Shown: positions 7,828-16,125 of the stretch, piece by piece
How the letters are laid out: every line of letters starts with the position of its first letter
Numbering within the stretch: position 1 is the first letter of the stretch
Source of the DNA: Clostridia bacterium
Lineage (GTDB): Bacteria; Bacillota; Clostridia; Lutisporales; Lutisporaceae
DNA length: 37,061 nucleotides
Assembly: GCA_029256325.1 (NCBI GenBank)
Contig: JAQSYD010000020.1
Location: 1-37,061 of the forward strand
Reading direction: 5' to 3'
Translations under genes and position numbers: made by a program
The notes under the pieces: model-generated
Told to the model about the DNA's origin: nothing
The model's database searches: none
What the model saw: only the letters and a program-made list of their open reading frames with translations

Positions 7828-8630
7828 AAGCAATCATGAATCATCTAAACTTTGAATTTAAAAGTGTTTTGAGAGATAAAACATTATTGCTGATGTATTA
7901 TCTGTTTCCACTGATCTTTTATTTTATGATGGCTGCCATTATGCCCAGTGTATATGCTGATTTTTCAAAAGGAATGGTGCCTGGCATGATTGTATTTACA
8001 ATCATTGTCAGCTCGTTGTTGGGTATGCCGAATCCCATGGTGTTAAATAAGGAGAAGGGCATATACAGAAGCTATAAAATTTATGGAGTACCTTTGAAGT
8101 CGGTATTTATAATACCTGTGATCACGACGATGATACATATAACAGTGGTATCTTTTATTATTCTAGTTTCATCATCGGCTCTTTTCGGTGCCGCACTTCC
8201 GCAGAATATCTTAAGCTTCTTTGGCGTATATGCTGTTGTGCTTTTCGCATTTACGGGGCTTGGCGCTCTCATTGCAGTATGTTCTCCTAACGGCAGATTA
8301 ACGGTATTGTTGGCACAGCTTGTGTTTCTGCCATCTATGATGCTAGGTGGAGTTATGATGCCCTCCAGCGTGCTTTCTAAAGCTGTACAAAAGGCTTCTA
8401 TGCTGCTGCCTACCACTTATGCTACAAATGCATTAAATGCTGTATATTCAGGACAGCAGGCATTATTTAGTCTGCAGGGCAGTCTGTATATATTGATATT
8501 AGGAGGAAGCATTGCGTATGCTCTTGCAGCCTATTTGTTTACATGGGACAGCAGGTCCTCCAATGCATTACGTAATTTAGGAGGCTTAGCGGTCTTAATA
8601 CCATATATCTTAGGGATTCTATTACTTTAA
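7824..8630 (+). CDS. ABC-2 type permease
   Basis: This 268-residue, six-helix membrane subunit partners the ATPase just upstream. The N-terminal elbow (LNFEFKSVLRDKTLLLMYYLFPLIFYFMM, split over helix 1), the NKEKGIYRSYKIYGVP loop and the MMLGGVMMPSSVL segment before helix 5 are typical of ABC-2 drug/lipid exporters. GGAGG at 7813-7817 lies inside the end of the ATPase gene and the ATGA overlap couples translation. No accessory or immunity genes adjoin it, so the substrate could be a peptide, lipid or drug. Confidence 0.9.
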   Translation: MKAIMNHLNFEFKSVLRDKTLLLMYYLFPLIFYFMMAAIMPSVYADFSKGMVPGMIVFTIIVSSLLGMPNPMVLNKEKGIYRSYKIYGVPLKSVFIIPVITTMIHITVVSFIILVSSSALFGAALPQNILSFFGVYAVVLFAFTGLGALIAVCSPNGRLTVLLAQLVFLPSMMLGGVMMPSSVLSKAVQKASMLLPTTYATNALNAVYSGQQALFSLQGSLYILILGGSIAYALAAYLFTWDSRSSNALRNLGGLAVLIPYILGILLL

Positions 8631-8662
8631 AGAAATATTGCTAGAGACAAAGGAGTAAGACT

Positions 8663-9247
8663 ATGCTGATTGATATTATAAAGAGACGTTGCAGTGTCAG
8701 GAGCTTTGCAGTAAAAGAGATTTCACCGGATATCATCAACGTTATTCTGGAAGCGGGAAGACTGTCGCCATCGGGCGGCAATGAACAAGCATGGAAATTT
8801 GGTGTGATTACGGATAAAAGCTTGATAGAACAAATGGCTGATTCAGCTTATAAACAGAATTGGATAAAGACCTCTCCCTTATTGATCGTATTATGTACAA
8901 CGATCGTTGAGGATGAAAGGGGCGGCAGGGAGATACAAAAGAGAAGATTTCCCCAATACAGTGAAGAAATTACCAATATGGATCCATATTTATATGCTGC
9001 ACTGAACTCAGAAGAGCACCAAACTAAGATACCAGGTACGCATATGGTACTGCAGGCCATGGAGTACGGCATATATTCTACTTGGATATCCTACTTCAAT
9101 GTTGATAAGGTAGCTAAGCTTTTAGACTTGCCAAAGCTATGTATTCCATCTGAAATAATAGCCTTTGGATATCCTGAAACAGAGCCTTTTCCAAAGGTGA
9201 AAAAGGGCAAAGAAGAGGTAGTGTTTTATAACAAGTATAAAAAATAG
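8663..9247 (+). CDS. Nitroreductase-family flavoprotein
   Basis: This 194-residue protein has the nitroreductase N-terminus RRCSVRSF (residues 8-15), the FMN-contacting SPSGGNEQAWKF segment, and the AMEYGIYSTWISYF region that packs on the flavin. Family members are homodimers that use NAD(P)H and FMN to reduce nitro groups, quinones or flavins. It lies 32 nt after the ABC permease gene with its own AAAGGAG site, so it could be co-transcribed. A strong terminator follows. The physiological substrate is unknown. Confidence 0.88.
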   Translation: MLIDIIKRRCSVRSFAVKEISPDIINVILEAGRLSPSGGNEQAWKFGVITDKSLIEQMADSAYKQNWIKTSPLLIVLCTTIVEDERGGREIQKRRFPQYSEEITNMDPYLYAALNSEEHQTKIPGTHMVLQAMEYGIYSTWISYFNVDKVAKLLDLPKLCIPSEIIAFGYPETEPFPKVKKGKEEVVFYNKYKK

Positions 9248-9253
9248 CACAGG

Positions 9254-9302
9254 AAGTGTAAGGATTGGTTGCTATTAATGCAATCAATCCTTACACTTTT
9301 TA
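9254..9302 (+). terminator. Intrinsic terminator after the nitroreductase gene
   Basis: AAGTGTAAGGATTG (9254-9267) pairs with CAATCCTTACACTT (9285-9298), with further pairing inside, and is followed by TTTT. This is a very stable hairpin. Confidence 0.88.
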
Positions 9303-9358
9303 TGTATGTAATAATGTGGTAAAATGATATTTGATACTTAAGTATTAGGAGGAGCGAT

Positions 9359-9572
9359 ATGACAAATAATACTGCATTTCTTGTATGCCTTTACGGGAAA
9401 TCAAGATGGAATAGCTCTGACCGGCAGATTGGCTAAACTGATTATTGGTGGAGACAGATGGAGTCTAGAATTATTTTTTAGTTATTTTGAAGCTTTTACA
9501 ACATTCAGTATCGTGTTAATATTTATTTATTTTATTGCACTTTTGCATGAGAACAAAAGATACAAAGCTTAA
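9359..9572 (+). pseudogene. Short, probably frameshifted membrane-protein gene
   Basis: AGGAGGAG (9347-9354) precedes an ATG at 9359, but that frame stops after 25 codons (TAA at 9434). The adjacent frame stays open from 9363 to 9572 and encodes a plausible peptide with one membrane helix (FTTFSIVLIFIYFIALL), though its only starts (CTG 9372, TTG 9381) are badly placed. One extra base between about 9361 and 9400 would join both parts into a protein of about 70 residues. Alternatives are a sequencing error or a degraded gene. The family is not recognised. With its flanks it fills the gap between the nitroreductase and GNAT genes. Confidence 0.4.
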
Positions 9573-9585
9573 TGGAGGTTCTTGT

Positions 9586-10095
9586 ATGGATTTTAGATAT
9601 GATATGAATCATGTTTCAATTAGAAAAACAACTGAAGGTGATTTGGATTTTGTAATAGCAGCAGAGAATGCAGAAGAAAACGCACCTCATGTGATGCAAT
9701 GGTCCATGGATCAGCATAGGACAGCTTTTCATGATGAAGATATACTTCATGCTATCATTGAAGCGGATGGTAAAAGGGTTGGCTATGCTATAACAGCAGG
9801 TCTTAAGGATGCAAACAAAGCCATAGAGCTCAGACGCATTGTAATTGTAGAAAAGGGTAGGGGCTTAGGAAGAGCAGCAATACAGCTCTTTAAAAGGCTG
9901 GCATTTGAAGAGCTTAAGGCACACCGATTATGGCTGGATGTGAGAGAATATAATGATAAGGCTAGAAGTTTATATAAAGCTTTAGGCTTTATTGAGGAAG
10001 GTTATATCAGAGAATGCATATTGCTGGATAATAAGTATGTATCCCATTATATTATGTCAATATTAGAGCAGGAATATATAAAGGAAAATAGATAG
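9586..10095 (+). CDS. GNAT-family N-acetyltransferase (RimJ/RimL-like)
   Basis: This 169-residue protein begins VSIRKTTEGDLDFV and carries the core ELRRIVIVEKGRGLGRAAIQ loop (RGxGxxA-type acetyl-CoA site) and the YNDKARSLYKALGFIEEG motif. These are typical of RimJ/RimL-type enzymes acting on protein N-termini or small amines. GGAGG at 9574-9578 fixes the ATG at 9586; an upstream in-frame TTG at 9535 lies within the preceding open frame and has no ribosome site. It is followed after 13 nt by a membrane-anchored protein gene. Confidence 0.88.
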   Translation: MDFRYDMNHVSIRKTTEGDLDFVIAAENAEENAPHVMQWSMDQHRTAFHDEDILHAIIEADGKRVGYAITAGLKDANKAIELRRIVIVEKGRGLGRAAIQLFKRLAFEELKAHRLWLDVREYNDKARSLYKALGFIEEGYIRECILLDNKYVSHYIMSILEQEYIKENR

Positions 10096-10108
10096 GAGAC
10101 AGGGACGT

Positions 10109-10552
10109 ATGAAAAAATATAAGCAGTTAATCGCTGTAATCATATTCATTTTAATAGCAGCAAGCTTAAGCTTTTACTATGTGGTCATGAATAGAGAAGA
10201 TACAGAATTCAAAGAGGGAATCGCAATGCCTCGAGGTATTATAATCGGTGAGAAGAAAATTGATGATGAGGTAGTGGCAAAAACTTTGGTTATGGAAATT
10301 CAAAGGGTTACGCTTGAAAAAGCAACTAAGTATGATATGAATAATATAAATGATAATGATCGAGCTTTTTTAATTCAACCCTTATATGAAGAGAATGCTG
10401 TAAAATCCGGACAATTAGTGGCTATAGAAGTATTAAAAGATGGAACCTTTGTGGCATCAAAAAATGTCAATGGCAGACTGCAATATGTAAAAGGACAGTT
10501 TAGTACTTACACCATGGATTATTTTACGGCATTGCATACGCTTCAATTTTAG
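10109..10552 (+). CDS. Membrane-anchored protein of unknown function
   Basis: This 147-residue protein has one N-terminal membrane helix (about residues 7-26, preceded by lysines), so the remaining ~120 residues should face outside. The outer part has no Cys and no recognisable catalytic motif; it includes MPRGIIIGEKKIDDE and a hydrophobic GQLVAIEVLKDGTFV segment that suggests a beta-rich fold. AGGAGA at 10094-10099 supports the ATG. It sits 13 nt after a GNAT gene and 18 nt before a DUF4177 gene, so the three probably share a transcript that ends at the terminator at 10775. Confidence 0.7.
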   Translation: MKKYKQLIAVIIFILIAASLSFYYVVMNREDTEFKEGIAMPRGIIIGEKKIDDEVVAKTLVMEIQRVTLEKATKYDMNNINDNDRAFLIQPLYEENAVKSGQLVAIEVLKDGTFVASKNVNGRLQYVKGQFSTYTMDYFTALHTLQF

Positions 10553-10570
10553 AATAAGGAGAATGGTAAT

Positions 10571-10771
10571 ATGGAAAGATGGGAATATACGACTATAAAG
10601 TTACAAACAACAGGTTTTTTCGGAGGGAAATTGGATACAGACAGTTTCGAAAATGAGCTGAATAGGTTGGGTTCAGAAGGCTGGGAGCTTGTTTCTTGTT
10701 TTGATACAAGTCAATCTCAAGGAAGCTCTAGAGAAGTGGTTGCAGTTTTTAAAAGAAAAATGAACATATAA
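10571..10771 (+). CDS. DUF4177 small protein
   Basis: This 66-residue protein fits DUF4177 well: WEYTTIKLQTTGFFGGKLDTDSF at the start (in two halves), the central LNRLGSEGWELVSCFD motif and a final VVAVFKRK strand. Such proteins are small alpha/beta domains without a known activity. AAGGAG at 10556-10561 precedes the ATG. A terminator begins 4 nt after the stop codon. Confidence 0.85.
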   Translation: MERWEYTTIKLQTTGFFGGKLDTDSFENELNRLGSEGWELVSCFDTSQSQGSSREVVAVFKRKMNI

Positions 10772-10774
10772 TAT

Positions 10775-10800
10775 GCCGGGCTTTATGCCCGGCTTTTTTA
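10775..10800 (+). terminator. Intrinsic terminator, GC-rich
   Basis: GCCGGGC (10775-10781), loop TTTAT, GCCCGGC (10787-10793), then TTTTTT. It separates the DUF4177 gene from the convergent regulator gene. Confidence 0.93.
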
Positions 10801-10805
10801 TCTTT

Positions 10806-11486
10806 TTAAAGAAATTTTTGTATTAAAGCGATGTCTTTAATATAAATGTTGCAACGTTCATAGTTGATTATGCCTTCTTCTTTCATCTTGATTAATTCTC
10901 TTGAGAGAGAAGGTCTTTGGACGCCAAGTCTTTCTGCCCATTCTTTTCTGTTCATTTGCAGATGGATAGCAAGCTGATTTTGATTCATGTATTCATCATA
11001 AATGGACTCGCATATTTTCTGGCGAATGGTCTTCAGCGTAATCTGTTTCAATCTTCCGCTAAGCGTCAAAGTTTTATCTGATAGAAGCTTTAAGAACTCT
11101 GTCAAAAATATGGTGTCCTGTAGACAAAGCTGCAGTACTGCAGCCTTTGGCATTTTTAGAATAATGGCATTTGTTCTTGCTACTGCTGTCATGGGGTAAT
11201 GATTTCCGGAGCCGAACAGAAGGGTCTCTCCCAAGGTTTCACCACTTTGGAATTCCGCTATGGTAAGCAGTTTTCCGAAGGAATCGATCTTCTGAATTTG
11301 TATGATTCCATCAATTACAATGCTTAAAGCTTCGCATTTATCATTTTCAAGAAAGACAATACTGCCTTTTCCATATCGTACTAATTGATATTGCAGAGTT
11401 CTGAAGAAGCTTAGCAGGGTTTCATTGGTAAAGCTTTTAAATACAGGTACTTTGTTTAATGTATTGATATATGCTGCAAGCTCCAT
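10806..11486 (-). CDS. Crp/Fnr-family transcriptional regulator
   Basis: This 226-residue protein has an N-terminal cyclic-nucleotide-binding-type beta barrel (about residues 15-115, with GSIVFLEND and a SGETLGETLLFG segment), a long dimerisation helix, and a C-terminal winged helix (about 165-210) with the MNRKEWAERLGVQRPSLSRE recognition region. There is no N-terminal Cys cluster, so it is not an oxygen-sensing Fe-S Fnr; the ligand is unknown. The ATG at 11486 is chosen because GGAGG (minus strand, 11495-11499) sits 8 nt upstream; a TTG at 11501 would overlap that site. It is divergent from the RND efflux genes and is the obvious candidate to control them. Confidence 0.88.
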   Translation of the reverse strand: MELAAYINTLNKVPVFKSFTNETLLSFFRTLQYQLVRYGKGSIVFLENDKCEALSIVIDGIIQIQKIDSFGKLLTIAEFQSGETLGETLLFGSGNHYPMTAVARTNAIILKMPKAAVLQLCLQDTIFLTEFLKLLSDKTLTLSGRLKQITLKTIRQKICESIYDEYMNQNQLAIHLQMNRKEWAERLGVQRPSLSRELIKMKEEGIINYERCNIYIKDIALIQKFL

Positions 11487-11510
11487 GAAGAGTGCCTCCA
11501 ATCATCTGTT

Positions 11511-11526
11511 GGTAACATATATTACC
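11511..11526. promoter_or_regulatory. 16-bp palindrome between regulator and efflux genes (candidate operator)
   Basis: GGTAACATATATTACC differs from its reverse complement only at one symmetric pair of positions. It lies 12 bp upstream of the regulator's ribosome site and within the divergent promoter region, which also holds TATAAT-like boxes on both strands near 11545-11553. Confidence 0.5.
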
Positions 11527-11634
11527 GATTCTTACGTTATCTATTATTATAATATAACCACGGTCAAATTAATAGTCAGAGGGAGTGGAGCAGGCTTTGA
11601 CAGTTGATTGAATAGAGAAGGTGAGGTTATATGA

Positions 11635-12765
11635 TTGATGAAGAAGCGCATTGGAATAAAGATATTGGTATTTGCTTTTATACTGGTGACAGGTTTTTTT
11701 GCTTACAGAAAACTGCCCGTAAAATTTATAAATGATGTAAATATCAGCAGTGACACAATAAAGCAGGATCTGGGCGTGCCAATTGAGGTTACATCAGTGC
11801 TCAAAGCAAAGCTTGTGGAAAAAATATCCTATATGGGCACATTGCAGCCCAAGGATACAATGCAGGCAGCAGCCGGAATTCCCGGCGAAATATTGGAGAT
11901 ATACATTGAAGAAGGCGAGTATGTGAAAAAAGGGCAGACAGTGGCGAAGCTGGAAGACGAAAATATAATTGCAAAACGGAATACACTTCAAGCCAAAATT
12001 GATACCATTGAATTTAATCTGATATATCTAAGAGACCAAGGGGAAAAATATAGAATTCTATTTGAGAGCAACGCAATTTCGAAGGCTGACTACGACAAGG
12101 TCAGCCACGAAGCCGGTATGGTTGAGATGCAGCTGAAGGAGCTATATGCACAGCGAGATGAAATAGCCGTAAGCTTGAAGGATACAGTAGTAACTGCACC
12201 CATGAGCGGAGTTGTGAGGGAAGTCAATTATAATCCCGGAGATTTAGCAGTAATGGGAAAACCTATGGCAACCATCGATGATGTTTCGAAATTAATAATA
12301 AAGGTAAATATAAGCGAATCAGATTTGAAGGATATAAAAGTCGGAACGCCGGTGCTTCTGGAGATACCAGGCATAAAAGATAAGACTGCGGCAAAGGTCA
12401 CCAAAGTACTGCCAAGTGTAAACCCTAAGACAAGAATTGGTGAAGTTGAGATAGAGATAAAAAGATGGGATAAGGACCATTTGGTTATCATTGGAGCAAG
12501 CATTGAAGCAGAATTTATTAAAAGGTCAGTTCATGATGCTCTTATAGTTCCGCAGGGCGCTCTTAAGCAGCTTGCCAGCGGTTCAGTTTTATATAGAATA
12601 GAGGGTGAATATGTACGTGAAGTACCTGTAGAAACAGGAATAAAATCCAATAATCAAGTTCAAATCGTCAATGGGCTGGCTGAAAATGATAAAGTGGCAA
12701 TAAGCAATATCGATAAACTGTATGACGGTGCAAAAGTATATGTATTTGAAGGGGAAGAACCGTAA
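11635..12765 (+). CDS. RND efflux membrane fusion protein (HlyD/AcrA-like)
   Basis: This 376-residue periplasmic-adaptor-type protein has an N-terminal membrane anchor (about residues 7-23), a lipoyl/barrel-sandwich half (AAGIPGEILEIYIEEGEYVKKGQ), a helical hairpin (about 110-180), the second lipoyl half (TVVTAPMSGVVREVNYNPGD) and beta-barrel plus membrane-proximal domains to the end. In a monoderm it would work without an outer membrane channel, and the short hairpin fits that. TTG at 11635 is followed at once by ATG at 11638; AAGGTGAGG at 11617-11625 suits the TTG slightly better. Its stop overlaps the permease start by one base (TAATG), so the two are co-translated. Confidence 0.92.
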   Translation: MMKKRIGIKILVFAFILVTGFFAYRKLPVKFINDVNISSDTIKQDLGVPIEVTSVLKAKLVEKISYMGTLQPKDTMQAAAGIPGEILEIYIEEGEYVKKGQTVAKLEDENIIAKRNTLQAKIDTIEFNLIYLRDQGEKYRILFESNAISKADYDKVSHEAGMVEMQLKELYAQRDEIAVSLKDTVVTAPMSGVVREVNYNPGDLAVMGKPMATIDDVSKLIIKVNISESDLKDIKVGTPVLLEIPGIKDKTAAKVTKVLPSVNPKTRIGEVEIEIKRWDKDHLVIIGASIEAEFIKRSVHDALIVPQGALKQLASGSVLYRIEGEYVREVPVETGIKSNNQVQIVNGLAENDKVAISNIDKLYDGAKVYVFEGEEP

Positions 12766-15700
12766 TGAAAATGGGAGAATTTGCAATTAAAAGGAAATAC
12801 CTTGTTCTTGCCTTTGCAATCGCCATCATATTACTGGGTGCCTATGCAAAAATGACCTTGAAAGCCCAACTGGCACCTGATACAAATCCACCTATGGCTA
12901 CCGTAATGACAAGATACCCAGGCGCATCAGCCCAGGACGTAGTTACAGATGTATCTGAGCCTATGGAAGAGGAATTCGGGAGGCTTGAGGGTATATCCAA
13001 TGTCAAATCTACAAATCAGGATAACCTTTCAATAATCCAGTTGGAGTTCAATTATGGAATAGACATCGATGAAGCTGCAATAGAAGTGCAAAATTCAATC
13101 AGCAGAATCAGAGGAAAGCTTCCCTCCAGCATTGACGAGCCGAAGGTTTTAAAATTCAGCACCTCAGATAAGCCAGTTGCAACAATCAGCTTAAGTAGTG
13201 AATCGCTCAGCATGGAAAAGATAAGGCAGTTAATAGATGATAAAATAAGCTATGATTTTCAAATGATTGATGGAGTAGCCGCCGTAAATGTCTTTGGCGG
13301 ATATAATTCGGAAGTTAAGGTTGAAATCGACAAAGACAGGATGGAGGCATATAACATTACGTTGGAGCAGGTTTCGCAAATCCTTGCCCTGAATAATATA
13401 AAAGCGCCCGGAGGGAAGCTGACTGACAATGGAAACGAGATTCTCATAAGGATTGAAGAGGGTTTTTCTGATACAGCGGACTTAGCGGAATTAAGGATAC
13501 CTTTGAAGGACGGCAACTATGTATACTTGAAGGATATTGCAAAAATAGGCCTGTCTTATGATGATCTGGAAGGCTCTTATAGATACAAAGGTAAAAGTGC
13601 GATTGCAGTAATGATAACAAAGAGGACGGATGCCAATACGATAGATGTTGTCAGCGGTGTGAAGGCTGAAATGAAGGAATTGGAAAAGGCATACCCCTTT
13701 ATTAACTTCGAATTAGCACAAGATGACTCTACTTTTACCTTGCAGATGGTCAATAATATGACAGCCAGCGTACTTCAATCGATCCTTCTGACAATATTTC
13801 TGATCATGCTTTTTATATCAGCCATAAACCAGTCCTTAGTTGTTAGCATTTCAATGCCCCTTGTATTTTTAATGACTTTAGGCATGATGAAGCTAACAGG
13901 ATTGAAGCTTGATTTGGTAACCTTATCGGCGCTCATATTGAGCATAGGCTTCGTAGTTGACGCTTCAATCGTAGTAGTTGAAAATATCATGACGCACTAC
14001 AACGATTTTAAAAAGGATATTGTAACAGCAACAATAGATGCAACCTCAGAAATAGCCATGCCTACTATGGCAGGCGCTCTTACTACTCTGGTTGTTCTGA
14101 TTCCTCTGGTATTTATTAAGGGTTTTGTTGGTGCAATGTTCAAACCGCTGTCACTGACCATAATTTATGCGATTTCAGCTTCAATCATCATCGCATTGAC
14201 AATAATACCTTTGCTGACTGTTCTGTTGAACAGGTTTAAATTTAAGAGAACTGAAAGGTGGATAAGCTTCTTAAGCATCCCTTTTAATAAGCTCATGGAC
14301 ATGATATTGAGAGGTTATGTAAAGCTCTTAAAGATTGCACTGAGAAACAAAGTGAAAACCATTTTAGTAACTTTGATTCTCATGGCTCTCAGCGGAAGGT
14401 TTATGATGCTTAATGGGATAGAGATGCTTCCTAAGTTTGACAGCGGCGTTTCATATGTTTCCATAGAAATGGAACCGGGAACGACTTTGGCGAAAACTGA
14501 AGCTGCAGTAGGCAATATAGAAAAGTATCTTTCAAAAGAGGTAAATGTAATAAATTATGATACGCAGGTTGGATTTGAAAAGGAAAGTAATCTGATAGGC
14601 GATTTCGGTGTAATGGGCAGCAATCAAGCGCTACTTACAATAAACTTAAATACAAGAAATGAGCGGAAAGAAACCATATGGGAGTTCCAGGAAAGACTAA
14701 GAAGCCGTGTGTCACAAATTCCGGGGATAAAAAACTTTGTTGTTAAGGAGCAGGGGGGAACTGTTGTATCAGGGAACTCAGCACCGCTGAACATCAGAAT
14801 CAGCGGGGAGAACCCAGCAATTCTATATAAGCTCGCCTCGGATATGGAACAAAAGGTAGCTGAGGTAAACGGAACAACGAATTTGTATAAAAGCTTCCAT
14901 ATGGATAATCGACAAGTCAGTATCAACATGAATCATGCGAGGATTCAAGAGCTGGGCTTGAGTAGTGCATCCATCTCCCAACAGATATTCGGTGCAGTTG
15001 AAGGGATAAAAAATTCTACAATGGATATGTATGAAACGAAGGATTTGGATATTGCCGTTAAGTACCAGAAGGGGTTTACAAGTTCTTTGGATCACCTGCT
15101 GGATATAAATATAGATACGCCTACAGGAATTAAGATGCCCTTAAGGGATTTGGCATCCGTGAAGATAGAGAACAGAGCAAATATGATTACTAGAGAAAAA
15201 TTAGAGTATACAATAGGAATCCTGGGTTATACCAATAACCGTGCGTTCAGCCATATAACGAAAGATATTAATAATATCATAGACAGCTATCCTCTGCCAA
15301 AAGGGTATACTGCGGAAATGTCCGGTGAGCAGGAGGAGTTGGGCGATTCTATGAGAGATATGATATTTTCACTGATATTGGCTATCGTATTTGTATATTT
15401 GATATTGGTACCTCAGTTTAAGTCCTTTATGCACCCTATTACAATTATGAGTGCAATACCCTTGGTTGTTATAGGTATAGCACCAGCCTTAGGGCTAACC
15501 GGTAAGTATATATCCATGCCGGTATTACTCGGATTCATATTGTTGGCTGGTACTGTCGTTAACAATGCCATACTTCTGATTGACTTTGCAATAAGCTTTA
15601 GGGAAAAAGGATATTCAATCGAAGAGAGCCTTGTTGAAGGAGTGAAAGCAAGGTTCAGGCCAATTATGATGACAGCTCTGTCAGATGTAGCGGGTATGCT

Positions 15701-15872
15701 TCCTCTGGCAATGCAGCTGGCACTTGGCGCAGAAAGGTTTTCACCTCTGGCGATTACTGTAACCGGAGGAATTATAGCAGCTACATTGCTGACTATGATC
15801 ATAATACCTGTTATTTACGCATCCTTTGAAGGAATCAAGACTGTATTGTTCACAAAATCAACAGTAATATAA
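12765..15872 (+). CDS. RND efflux permease (AcrB/SwrC-type)
   Basis: This 1035-residue transporter has the complete RND plan: helix 1 (about residues 12-28), the first large outer domain (30-335), helices 2-6, the second outer domain (about 560-860) and helices 8-12. Proton-driven RND pumps export drugs, lipids or metals. In helix 4 the relay pair seen as D-D in AcrB is D399-A400 here (GFVVDASIVVVENI), and in helix 10 the relay Lys is replaced by N933 (TVVNNAILLIDF). Such VNN-type variants occur in many non-proteobacterial RND proteins. No outer-membrane partner is present. A terminator follows 4 nt after the stop. Confidence 0.93.
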   Translation: MKMGEFAIKRKYLVLAFAIAIILLGAYAKMTLKAQLAPDTNPPMATVMTRYPGASAQDVVTDVSEPMEEEFGRLEGISNVKSTNQDNLSIIQLEFNYGIDIDEAAIEVQNSISRIRGKLPSSIDEPKVLKFSTSDKPVATISLSSESLSMEKIRQLIDDKISYDFQMIDGVAAVNVFGGYNSEVKVEIDKDRMEAYNITLEQVSQILALNNIKAPGGKLTDNGNEILIRIEEGFSDTADLAELRIPLKDGNYVYLKDIAKIGLSYDDLEGSYRYKGKSAIAVMITKRTDANTIDVVSGVKAEMKELEKAYPFINFELAQDDSTFTLQMVNNMTASVLQSILLTIFLIMLFISAINQSLVVSISMPLVFLMTLGMMKLTGLKLDLVTLSALILSIGFVVDASIVVVENIMTHYNDFKKDIVTATIDATSEIAMPTMAGALTTLVVLIPLVFIKGFVGAMFKPLSLTIIYAISASIIIALTIIPLLTVLLNRFKFKRTERWISFLSIPFNKLMDMILRGYVKLLKIALRNKVKTILVTLILMALSGRFMMLNGIEMLPKFDSGVSYVSIEMEPGTTLAKTEAAVGNIEKYLSKEVNVINYDTQVGFEKESNLIGDFGVMGSNQALLTINLNTRNERKETIWEFQERLRSRVSQIPGIKNFVVKEQGGTVVSGNSAPLNIRISGENPAILYKLASDMEQKVAEVNGTTNLYKSFHMDNRQVSINMNHARIQELGLSSASISQQIFGAVEGIKNSTMDMYETKDLDIAVKYQKGFTSSLDHLLDINIDTPTGIKMPLRDLASVKIENRANMITREKLEYTIGILGYTNNRAFSHITKDINNIIDSYPLPKGYTAEMSGEQEELGDSMRDMIFSLILAIVFVYLILVPQFKSFMHPITIMSAIPLVVIGIAPALGLTGKYISMPVLLGFILLAGTVVNNAILLIDFAISFREKGYSIEESLVEGVKARFRPIMMTALSDVAGMLPLAMQLALGAERFSPLAITVTGGIIAATLLTMIIIPVIYASFEGIKTVLFTKSTVI

Positions 15873-15876
15873 ACAG

Positions 15877-15928
15877 GAAAAAGACCTAAGGTTTGGAGTG
15901 TGTTTTACTTTGAGCCAGGTCTTTTTCA
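15877..15928 (+). terminator. Intrinsic terminator after the RND permease gene
   Basis: GAAAAAGACCT (15877-15887) pairs with AGGTCTTTTTC (15917-15927). The 29-nt interior can pair partly. The A and T ends would let it act on both strands. Confidence 0.8.
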
Positions 15929-15946
15929 TTATAATGTTATTTTACA

Positions 15947-15975
15947 TTGTAGCTGTCTGGAACAAATTGTATAAT
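15947..15975 (+). promoter_or_regulatory. Sigma-70-type promoter
   Basis: TTGTAG (15947-15952), 17-bp spacer and TATAAT (15970-15975). It is placed to transcribe the 38-codon frame at 16008 and the GNAT gene at 16126. Confidence 0.65.
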
Positions 15976-16007
15976 ACTGGTAAGATGAATTTAGGGAGTG
16001 TGTGAAT

Positions 16008-16124
16008 ATGAGCTTGCCAAGACAAATTAATATAAAGGATCCAGACGGTATGGAAATTGATTTGATACAATGGACGGACAAGCAAGACTTTTATAATAGC
16101 TTTAATATTGAGTGGGAGGTATAA
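16008..16124 (+). pseudogene. 38-codon frame resembling the end of a VOC (glyoxalase-like) protein
   Basis: This short frame encodes a peptide whose centre, INIKDPDGMEIDLIQW, is the typical last strand of vicinal-oxygen-chelate (glyoxalase/bleomycin-resistance) proteins, where DPDG-x-x-I/L-E/D is the family's best-known motif. The upstream ~80-110 residues of such a domain are missing, and a promoter and terminator occupy that space. It has an acceptable start (GGGAG at 15994-15998, ATG 16008) and ends 1 nt before the next gene's ATG, so it may still be translated as a leader peptide. A deletion remnant is the likeliest reading. Confidence 0.5.
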
Positions 16125-16125
16125 A

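Noticed and set aside
11631-11730. Out-of-frame ATG at 11631 just before the membrane fusion protein gene (about 30 codons)
   Set aside because: No protein-like features; the MFP frame starting 4-7 nt later is strongly supported.
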